Positions 8,434 to 15,410 of a stretch of 47,372 bases of DNA are shown piece after piece. Both the position numbers and the translations under genes were made by a program. The stretch covers positions 1 through 47,372 of the forward strand of contig CANRJL010000001.1 in NCBI GenBank assembly GCA_947630935.1. Reading direction: 5' to 3'. This stretch comes from an uncultured Bacilli bacterium (GTDB taxonomy: Bacteria; Bacillota_I; Bacilli_A; RF39; UBA660). The notes under the pieces were generated by a model. The model was not told where the DNA came from. It did no database searches and saw only the letters and a program-made list of their open reading frames with translations. Position 1 is the stretch's first letter. The number at the start of each line of letters is the position of its first letter.

Positions 8434-9558
8434 TTATTTTTCATTTAGCCAAACTGTTGGTAACCCAATATAGGGAATTTTAATATTAACTACACCAATA
8501 AACATATCTTTAGTAACAGGATAGCCATCTAAATCATCATTGGCATCTCCTTTAGTATATAAATAATATTCATTAGCATATTTTAATTTTTCAACTAAAC
8601 GGTGAACTACAATAATATTATTATATTTGAAAGCTATTACTTGACCAATAGCAACTTCATCTAAATTTTGTTTTTTTTCAACAATTACCACATCACCTTT
8701 GTGGATATTAGGACTCATACTAGCACTAGCAATAGCTAGAGCATAGTATTTAAAATAACCAGATGTAATATATACTAAAAATATGGTAATAATTATGGGA
8801 ATTATTAAAGTTCCTATTTTCTTTTTATGATATTCACGTAAGATTTCTTCATCTTTTTCTTTTTGATAAAAAAGATATATTTTACGAAGTAAGAAAAATG
8901 GAACAAACAGCCAAACTATTGAATATATGTATTGATTTGGGTTAGGAATAAATGGCAGTAAATACATAAATAATTCAATTATTAGCCGAATATATATTAC
9001 AGGTTTATAACCTGTTTTATAACTTATATAACTATATGCAATATTAGCACTTATAGTTGGTAAAACAGTTATAGCAATATAGATGAATTTATCATAAATT
9101 GGATAATTCATATTTCTTAAAAGAGATGTTGATAAATCTAAAAATATAAATAAAATGGTTGTGATTATTCTTAATAATTTTTTATCAGCAGTTTTTAAAA
9201 GCATTTGATAACGAATTATTTCTTTTAAGAAAACAATTATAATAAGGGGAATAATAATATTTGTCATACTTTTTAAAGTATAATAATTTTCAACTTTGGC
9301 AAAACCAAAAAAAATCCCCGAAAGATAATATATTAGAAAAAAGATGATTATAAATATTGATTCTTCCATTATTATATCTTTGGTATACCGGTGATTATCT
9401 TTTTCAAGGCCTAAAAACAGATGAAAACTAGCAAGCATGAGCAGAAGAAATATAATCATTTTCGTACTATCTAATATACTTGAAACAAAACTATTTAATA
9501 TTAAGATAATGAAGATGATTATTTCATATATTAATAAATTCCTATAACCTTTTTTCAT
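8434..9558 (-). CDS. Polytopic SipW-type signal peptidase I
   Basis: 374 residues in two parts. Residues 1-230 hold about seven hydrophobic helices, an unusual membrane domain for a signal peptidase. Residues 250-374 are an ER-type peptidase: a membrane helix, the SASMSP motif with Ser280, His319 in VVHRL, KGDAN at 336-340 followed by acidic residues, and a final IPYIGLP strand. The Ser/His pair marks it as SipW-like. It follows the small exported protein at 9621 after an intercistronic hairpin and precedes the DUF5305-like gene, so enzyme and substrate are in one transcript. A strong AGGAGG site precedes the ATG. It is the second such peptidase in 5 kb; the two may divide the substrates with different signal motifs. 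Confidence 0.85.
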   Translation of the reverse strand: MKKGYRNLLIYEIIIFIILILNSFVSSILDSTKMIIFLLLMLASFHLFLGLEKDNHRYTKDIIMEESIFIIIFFLIYYLSGIFFGFAKVENYYTLKSMTNIIIPLIIIVFLKEIIRYQMLLKTADKKLLRIITTILFIFLDLSTSLLRNMNYPIYDKFIYIAITVLPTISANIAYSYISYKTGYKPVIYIRLIIELFMYLLPFIPNPNQYIYSIVWLFVPFFLLRKIYLFYQKEKDEEILREYHKKKIGTLIIPIIITIFLVYITSGYFKYYALAIASASMSPNIHKGDVVIVEKKQNLDEVAIGQVIAFKYNNIIVVHRLVEKLKYANEYYLYTKGDANDDLDGYPVTKDMFIGVVNIKIPYIGLPTVWLNEK

Positions 9559-9583
9559 TCTTCCTCCTAAATAGTTTTGTGAA

Positions 9584-9613
9584 AATATATTAAAGAATAC
9601 GCTTTAATATATT
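9584..9613 (-). terminator. Intercistronic hairpin / attenuator
   Basis: A perfect 12-base stem (9584-9595 with 9602-9613) with a 6-base loop lies between the small exported protein gene and the signal peptidase gene. On the minus strand only four T follow it. It may partly terminate transcription or protect the upstream message, giving more substrate than peptidase. Confidence 0.5.
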
Positions 9614-9620
9614 ATGGTTT

Positions 9621-10274
9621 TTAATTGGCATCTGATGAACTATATGTTAATGTTATGTCGCCAAAGGTAACATCGAAATCACCGTCGATTGGTGATGAAT
9701 CGGAATATTCTAAAATTACTTTAACTTCTTTGCTTGTTTTAGTTGAAATTGATTTAGTAGTAATATTTTCTTTATTTTGAGTATATTCATCTTGGTCCAC
9801 TATTACTTTTATTGAAACATCAGAACAAGCTGTGTTAGCTAATTCGGCATCGGCTGGACTATCACCAGCTGTTGGAGTACATTGAGGTTTTTCTTGCGCA
9901 AATGATACTTTTTTTAAGTAAGCATCAAGTTCGCCATTATTATATACATAAAAACTATAGGTTGCAGTTTGTTTGCCTTTGCCTTTAGTGAAAGTAGCAT
10001 TTAAGTTACTAATTGTTGTTGACATTAAATTAGCATCTGTAGCTGAAAATCCATCTTCTTCTGGTGGAACAAGTGTTGGTTTGACAGAGCCAGTACTGGC
10101 TTCTTCAGATTCGGTCGAAAATTTGACATCAAATTTACTTCTGTCTCCTTTAACATTGGCACTGGAAGAAATTGTTAAGTTTTGAGAATATGAAGCGAAA
10201 CCTAGTGATACACCAAGAACTGCAATAATTAAAGCAATAATAGCAATTATTTTGGAACTACGGTCTTTTTCCAT
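9621..10274 (-). CDS. Small TasA/camelysin-like exported protein with SipW-type signal
   Basis: 217 residues. An N-terminal helix (about residues 8-28) ends in GFASYSQNL, the SipW-type signal motif shared with the GLUG protein. The mature part is Ser/Thr/Asp-rich and beta-rich, with one pair of cysteines (in QCTP and ACSD), and no C-terminal anchor. It resembles the TasA/camelysin group of small secreted fibre-forming or matrix proteins in general layout, not in detailed motifs. A consensus AGGAGGTGA site precedes the ATG. It is the first gene of an operon with the polytopic peptidase, the DUF5305-like protein and the GLUG protein. Function as a secreted structural subunit is inference. Confidence 0.7.
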   Translation of the reverse strand: MEKDRSSKIIAIIALIIAVLGVSLGFASYSQNLTISSSANVKGDRSKFDVKFSTESEEASTGSVKPTLVPPEEDGFSATDANLMSTTISNLNATFTKGKGKQTATYSFYVYNNGELDAYLKKVSFAQEKPQCTPTAGDSPADAELANTACSDVSIKVIVDQDEYTQNKENITTKSISTKTSKEVKVILEYSDSSPIDGDFDVTFGDITLTYSSSDAN

Positions 10275-10302
10275 TTTTTCACCTCCTATTCTTTACATTC
10301 TC

Positions 10303-10331
10303 ATTATAAATAGTTTTTTTACTATTCATAA
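10303..10331 (-). promoter_or_regulatory. Probable promoter for the 9621 operon
   Basis: Minus strand TATAAT at 10308-10303 with a weak -35 (TTATGA, 10331-10326) 17 bases upstream. The spacer contains an ATAGT...ACTAT inverted repeat that could be an operator. The rest of the 260-base gap to the next gene holds only the terminator at 10483. Confidence 0.5.
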
Positions 10332-10482
10332 ATGGCGGTGAATATCTTGTAAAGTATCATTAGTTGTGATATATCTTTTGCTATCTTACAATTTATTCTT
10401 ATATAAATTATATATATTTATTAATAATTTAGCAAGATATTTTTAATGCTTTATGTTCAAAATGTTAACCAAAATGGCAATT

Positions 10483-10520
10483 AAAAAACCTATAAAATAT
10501 TTTTTTTATTTTATAGGTTT
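10483..10520 (-). terminator. Terminator of the 1279-residue repeat protein gene
   Basis: A 14-base perfect stem (10486-10499 with 10507-10520) around a 7-base loop, followed on the minus strand by a T run. Ends transcription 15 bases after the stop codon. Confidence 0.85.
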
Positions 10521-10534
10521 ATTACATTAGCCAA

Positions 10535-13500
10535 CTAATCTTTTAGTGATTTATCTTCACCAATAGCAATTGCTGCACTGTATTTTTTACCTTGTTGTTT
10601 GTTTTGGTCTTGTAAAGTATCTTTGAAAGTGTATATAACATCATAACTATAAACGGTATGAGCTGGTATCATAATCTCTGGGAATAAGACGCCATCTTCG
10701 ATTGGCGATGGACTTTCGCCTTTATCCAGAGCTCTATCTTTTTTGATAACGTATACTAAATCGGACGGTGGGTCAAATTCATTAGTTACACTTTCAAAAT
10801 TGATACTATAGAATATCGCTCGGTCAGTTGAATTGTTTATAGTGAAGGTTTGAGTTCCTGTCCAATTCGGCATGATTCCGGTTTCATTAATGCCTTTAAC
10901 GTAATTTATTAAAAAGACGCCATCATCACCACAATTAAAGTCACAGTTACCATCATGGTCATTATCAACAAATTTATCTGGTTTACCATCACCATTGGTA
11001 TCACAGTTTAAATCACAATGGTCATCGTTATCGATATCACAGTTTAAATCGCAGTGGGAATCACCATCTAAGAAGCAATTCCAATCACATTTACCATCTT
11101 TATCTTTATCGACATTTTTATCTGGTTTACTATCACCATCGGTATCACAGTTTAAGTCACACTGGTCATCCCAATCGGTATCACAATCAATATCACATAA
11201 ACCATCTTTATCTTTGTCTAAGTTTTTATCTGGGATATCATCATCATCAGTGTCACAGTTGGTATCGCAACGACCATCGCCATTATTATCACAGTTTAGG
11301 TCACATTTACCATCTTTGTCAGTATCACAATTGGTATCACATTTACCATCATTGTTATTATCACAGTTTAGGTCGCATTTGCCGTCACCATCTTTATCGA
11401 CATTGGTATCAGGTTTATCATCATTATCAGTATCACAGTTAGTGTTACATTTATCGCTACCCTCATTATAGCAATTTAAGTCACACTTACCATCGCCATC
11501 TTTATCAACGTTTTTATCTGGCTTATCATCGCCGTTGGTATCACAGTTAGTGTTACATTTATCGCTACCCTCATTGTAACAATTTAAGTCACACTTACCA
11601 TCACCATTTTTATCGACATTTTTATCTGGCTTGTCATCATCGTTGGTATCACAGTTTAAATCACATTTGCCATCATTGTTGGTGTCACAATTTAAATCGC
11701 ATTTGCCGTCACCGTTTTTATCGACATTGGTATCAGGTTTGTCATCATTATTGGTATCGCAGTTTAATTCGCACTTACCATCATTGTTGGTATCACAATT
11801 TAAGTCACATTTACCATCGTTGTTATTATCACAATTTAGGTCACATTTATCGTCGTTATTGGTATCACAATTTAAGTCACACTTGCCGTCGCCGTTTTTA
11901 TCAACATTGGTATCAGGTATTTTATTGTTGTCAGTATCACAGTTAAGGTCACATTTGCCATCATTGTTGGTGTCACAGTTTAAGTCACACTTACCATCAT
12001 CATTTTTATCAACATTAGTATCTGGTTCTCCATCGCCATTATTATCACAATTTTTATCGCAAGTGCCATCATTATTGATATCGCAATTTAAGTCACACTT
12101 ACCATCTTTATTGGTGTCACAGTTTAAATCACACTTACCATCGCCATTCGTATCGCAATTTAAGTCACATTTACCGTCATTGTTGGTATCGCAATTAGTA
12201 TCGCATTTACCATCGTTATCGGTATCACAGTTTAAATCACAAATACCATCACCGTTTTTATCAACATTAGTATCTGGTTCTCCATCAGCATTGGAGTCAC
12301 AGTTGGTATCACATTTGCCGTCACCATCAATATCACAGTTGTAGTTACATGTTTTATCATCACAATTATAATCGCATTTACCATCGCCATTACTATCACA
12401 ATATTTGTTACATAAACCATCACCAGTGGTATCACAATTTAAATCACAGAAGCCATCTTTATTATTATCTAAATTTTTATCAGGAATATTATCATTATTG
12501 GTGTCACAATTTAATTCGCATTTGCCATCATTGTTGGTATCACAGTTTAAATCACAAACACCATCATTATCTTTGTCAACATTTAAATCAGGAATACCAT
12601 CGTTATTCGTGTCACAATTTTTATCACATTTATCATCATTATTGATATCACAGTTTAAATCGCAAGTACCATCATTATTGGTATCACAATTATAATCACA
12701 TTTACCATCATTATTGGTATCGCAGTTTACATCGCATTTGCCGTCGCCAGTAATGTCAACATTAGTATCTGGTAGGCCATCACCATTGGTGTCACAGTTT
12801 AGGTCACACTTACCATCGTTGTTGGTATCGCAATTTAAGTCACATTTACCGTCACCATTGGTATCGCAATTTAAGTCACACTTATCATCATTATCTTTGT
12901 CAATGTTTAAATCAGGAGTGCCATCATTATTCGTGTCACAATTTAGGTCACATTTACCATCACCGTCTTTATCAATGTTTAAATCAGGTTCATCATCACC
13001 ATTGGTGTCACAATTTAATTCACATTTGCCATCACCATTGGTATCGCAGTTTAAATCGCAAATGCCATCATCATTTTTATCGACGTTTTTATCTGGCTTA
13101 TCATCATTGTTGGTATCACAGTTAGTATCGCAGGTACCATCACCGTTGATGTCACAGTTTAAGTCACAAGTACCATCGCCATCAGTATCAACATTAGTAT
13201 CTGGTTTATCATCATTATTGGTATCGATATTTTTATCAGGAATATCATCATTATTAGTATCACAATTTAATTCACATTTGCCGTCATTGTTGGTATCACA
13301 GTTTAAATCACACTTACCATCGCCGTTTTTATCAACGTTTTTATCTGGCTTGTCATCATTGTTGGTATCACAATTTAATTCACATTTGCCATCACCATTG
13401 GTATCACAATTTAGGTCACACTTACCATCACCATCTTTATCGATGTTACTATCAGGAATATTATCACCATTGGTATCGCAGTTTAAATCGCAATAATAAT

Positions 13501-14374
13501 CACCATTGGTATCACAGTTTAGGTCACACTTACCATCGCCATCAAGGTCAACATTTAAATCAGGTTTTTGGTCATTGTTTTTATCGATATTTTGGTCAGC
13601 TAAACCATCGTTATTAGTATCACAGTTTATATCACATTTGCCGTCACCATCAGTATCAATATTTAGGTCTGGTTTGCCATCACCATCGACATCGATGTTG
13701 ATATCTGGAAAACCATCGTTATTAGTATCACAGTTTAAGTCACATTTACCATCACCGTTTTTATCTTGATTCATTAAATTTTCATTTGGTTTGCCATCAC
13801 CAGTAGTATCAATATTAATATCTGGTTTACCATCTCTGTCAATATCAATATTAATATCTGGTTTGCCATCACCATCGACATCAATGTTTAAGTCTGCTTG
13901 GCCATCACCATCAATATCAATATTAATATCTGGGCGATTATCTTTATCAATATCACAGTTTAAATCACACTTACCATCATTATCAGTATCTTGATTAATC
14001 ATATTTTTGTCAGCGATGCCATCGCCATTAGAATCAACATTAAATACTGCAGAATGAATTTGACCATAACTTATATTAACATCTGGCAATTTATCATCAT
14101 TAGTGTCAATATCATAGTCAGCTTTACCATCATTATTATAATCACAGTTTAAATCACAGATGCCGTCACCATTTAAATCTTGATTTAAGGTATTACGACT
14201 GGAATGAAAAATCTTAATATAGCTATAAGTAGAACCTACTATTCCTAAAAACATAATTAAAAATAACAGAATAATAATTATTATAGTTCTTCTTCTTTCT
14301 TTTTCTTTTTCATTATCTAGTAAATCAGCATATTTTTTTTCTAAACCGTAGTCATTTAAACTATTTTTATCCAT
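10535..14374 (-). CDS. Giant acidic calcium-type repeat protein built inside a TasA-like domain
   Basis: 1279 residues. A charged cytoplasmic start is followed by a membrane helix (about 30-46) ending in VGSTYSYIKIF, which matches the VGATFAYFTAN SipW-type signal of the 221-residue protein at 14505. Residues 66-1148 are exactly 90 units of a 12-residue repeat, consensus DTNGDGKCDLNC, with Asp/Asn at positions 1, 3, 5 and 9 as in thrombospondin type 3 and dockerin calcium loops. About 57 units carry the CDxNC pair and 33 replace it with PDxNV/I. Residues 1149-1279 form a C-terminal domain that aligns with the 221-residue protein (MPNWTGTQTF with LPGWKGIKTL; QDQNKQQGKKYS with QDQNAEQGKTFS). So the repeats are inserted within a TasA-like fold. 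Calcium binding and surface location are inferred from the motifs. It has its own promoter and terminator. Confidence 0.9.
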   Translation of the reverse strand: MDKNSLNDYGLEKKYADLLDNEKEKERRRTIIIIILLFLIMFLGIVGSTYSYIKIFHSSRNTLNQDLNGDGICDLNCDYNNDGKADYDIDTNDDKLPDVNISYGQIHSAVFNVDSNGDGIADKNMINQDTDNDGKCDLNCDIDKDNRPDINIDIDGDGQADLNIDVDGDGKPDINIDIDRDGKPDINIDTTGDGKPNENLMNQDKNGDGKCDLNCDTNNDGFPDINIDVDGDGKPDLNIDTDGDGKCDINCDTNNDGLADQNIDKNNDQKPDLNVDLDGDGKCDLNCDTNGDYYCDLNCDTNGDNIPDSNIDKDGDGKCDLNCDTNGDGKCELNCDTNNDDKPDKNVDKNGDGKCDLNCDTNNDGKCELNCDTNNDDIPDKNIDTNNDDKPDTNVDTDGDGTCDLNCDINGDGTCDTNCDTNNDDKPDKNVDKNDDGICDLNCDTNGDGKCELNCDTNGDDEPDLNIDKDGDGKCDLNCDTNNDGTPDLNIDKDNDDKCDLNCDTNGDGKCDLNCDTNNDGKCDLNCDTNGDGLPDTNVDITGDGKCDVNCDTNNDGKCDYNCDTNNDGTCDLNCDINNDDKCDKNCDTNNDGIPDLNVDKDNDGVCDLNCDTNNDGKCELNCDTNNDNIPDKNLDNNKDGFCDLNCDTTGDGLCNKYCDSNGDGKCDYNCDDKTCNYNCDIDGDGKCDTNCDSNADGEPDTNVDKNGDGICDLNCDTDNDGKCDTNCDTNNDGKCDLNCDTNGDGKCDLNCDTNKDGKCDLNCDINNDGTCDKNCDNNGDGEPDTNVDKNDDGKCDLNCDTNNDGKCDLNCDTDNNKIPDTNVDKNGDGKCDLNCDTNNDDKCDLNCDNNNDGKCDLNCDTNNDGKCELNCDTNNDDKPDTNVDKNGDGKCDLNCDTNNDGKCDLNCDTNDDDKPDKNVDKNGDGKCDLNCYNEGSDKCNTNCDTNGDDKPDKNVDKDGDGKCDLNCYNEGSDKCNTNCDTDNDDKPDTNVDKDGDGKCDLNCDNNNDGKCDTNCDTDKDGKCDLNCDNNGDGRCDTNCDTDDDDIPDKNLDKDKDGLCDIDCDTDWDDQCDLNCDTDGDSKPDKNVDKDKDGKCDWNCFLDGDSHCDLNCDIDNDDHCDLNCDTNGDGKPDKFVDNDHDGNCDFNCGDDGVFLINYVKGINETGIMPNWTGTQTFTINNSTDRAIFYSINFESVTNEFDPPSDLVYVIKKDRALDKGESPSPIEDGVLFPEIMIPAHTVYSYDVIYTFKDTLQDQNKQQGKKYSAAIAIGEDKSLKD
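10931..14179 (-). repeat. Tandem 36-bp coding repeat, 90 units
   Basis: In-frame tandem array encoding the 12-residue units; one unit is shortened to 9 residues (near 12350) and two early ones carry three extra residues. Units diverge in third positions, so the array is old but contains locally duplicated blocks, for example two copies of YNEGSDKCNTNC followed by the same two units (about 11420-11600). Because the repeat lacks stops on the other strand, long empty reading frames occur there; these are not genes. Confidence 0.95.
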
Positions 14375-14405
14375 ATTTACTCTCTCCTAGCATACTATTG
14401 CAATT

Positions 14406-14434
14406 ATTATAACATAAATAAATTTTGAACACAA
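14406..14434 (-). promoter_or_regulatory. Promoter for the repeat protein gene
   Basis: Minus strand: TTGTGT (14434-14429), 17 bases, TATAAT (14411-14406) with TG one base before the -10. The ATG at 14374 follows an AGGAGAGAG site. Confidence 0.65.
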
Positions 14435-14481
14435 TATTGAAAAGATATTCTAAGTTAAAATTTTTAGAAATGTTTTATAAG

Positions 14482-14503
14482 AAAAAAAAAGACCAACGGT
14501 CTT
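14482..14503 (-). terminator. Terminator of the 221-residue TasA-like gene
   Basis: AAGACC (14489-14494) pairs with GGTCTT (14498-14503) around a 3-base loop, followed on the minus strand by a run of about nine T. It starts one base after the stop codon. Confidence 0.85.
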
Positions 14504-14504
14504 C

Positions 14505-15170
14505 TTATGCAGCATCGTTTACTTCAAAACCAATATCTAAACTAAATGTTTTGCCTTGTTCAGCATTTTGGTCTTGACCAGCGTCATTAACATATTCTAG
14601 ATATAAATAATACATACTATCAGTAGAAGTATCAACAGTAATATCTTCAGTAATAGGAGTATCAGATGCAATTATTTGAGCATTATGACCAGCAACTTCT
14701 TTACCTTCTAATGAAGTTAAAGTACAAGTCATTTTATCATAATGTTTATGGTCATCAGTTTCAGGGTCTGATGGTTGAGATGAAGTACATAATTCTTCTG
14801 CTGTAATATCAGAATAATCAGGACTATCAACTTTGTAAAGAGTATATTTCATATGACTTGGAAATAATGTTGAACCTGTTGGAGTCAATTTAATAGTTGC
14901 TTTAGTTGACTCAGCTCCAGCTTCTCCTCCTCCTTTAACTTTTAAAGTTTTTATTCCTTTCCAGCCTGGTAAAGCATCTGTTACTTCGATTTTATCTCCT
15001 AATGTCATAGTAGCTGATGCTAATGCTTTAGTTTTAATTTGAGTAGTATTATTAGCTGGGTTATCAATTTTTACATTTGCAGTGAAATATGCGAATGTTG
15101 CCCCAACAACTGCTACTAATAAAGTGGCAACAGCTATTACTGTTAATAAAACCATATTTTTCCTTTCCAT
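14505..15170 (-). CDS. TasA/camelysin-like exported protein with SipW-type signal
   Basis: 221 residues. The start MERKNM, a hydrophobic helix (about 7-26) and VGATFAYFTANV make a classic SipW-dependent signal as in TasA and camelysin. The mature domain is about 190 residues, beta-rich, with two cysteines and a QDQNAEQGKTFS segment near the end typical of this group. TasA forms amyloid-like matrix fibres in Bacillus; that role here is inference. Its domain is the intact version of the one split by repeats in the neighbouring 1279-residue protein. Own promoter, an AGGAGA ribosome site and a strong terminator suggest high, separate expression. Cleavage would be by one of the two Ser/His peptidases in this locus. 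Confidence 0.85.
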   Translation of the reverse strand: MERKNMVLLTVIAVATLLVAVVGATFAYFTANVKIDNPANNTTQIKTKALASATMTLGDKIEVTDALPGWKGIKTLKVKGGGEAGAESTKATIKLTPTGSTLFPSHMKYTLYKVDSPDYSDITAEELCTSSQPSDPETDDHKHYDKMTCTLTSLEGKEVAGHNAQIIASDTPITEDITVDTSTDSMYYLYLEYVNDAGQDQNAEQGKTFSLDIGFEVNDAA

Positions 15171-15197
15171 ATTTTTTTATCTCCTCTCTATGATAAA

Positions 15198-15226
15198 AAT
15201 ATATCAAATAATTTTTTATTTTTCAA
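15198..15226 (-). promoter_or_regulatory. Promoter for the TasA-like gene
   Basis: Minus strand: TTGAAA (15226-15221), 17 bases, TATATT (15203-15198), 28 bases before the ATG. A second TTGACA (15250-15245) lies further up without a good -10. The remaining bases to 15410 hold A/T-rich inverted repeats near 15330-15400 that may end the upstream ATPase transcript. Confidence 0.65.
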
Positions 15227-15410
15227 TACTTTTTTTGTTAATTGTGTCAAAAGATGACAGAAAATTTTGAAAAGCTTGTAATGTCTTTTTTTTAAGCCTT
15301 TTTTAATAAAAATTTAAATAATTAAAAAAAGAAGAACTTACTAGGAAAAAGAAAATAATAATTTTTAAACTTTTATTAGGTTCTTTTTACTCTTCTTCTT
15401 TTTATTTGGT

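Noticed and set aside
10995..13994. Several long plus-strand reading frames with SQFKSHLPS-type repeats
   Set aside because: They are the antisense of the 36-bp array; the repeat has no stop codons in that frame. No ribosome sites, and the minus-strand product has a clear signal, repeat motif and C-terminal domain.
10931..14179. CRISPR array (36-bp period)
   Set aside because: The period is continuous coding repeat without unique spacers between identical direct repeats, and no cas genes are near.
15326..15410. Terminator after the CtpE-like ATPase
   Set aside because: A/G-rich and T/C-rich arms can pair in several weak ways but no single convincing stem plus T run was found.
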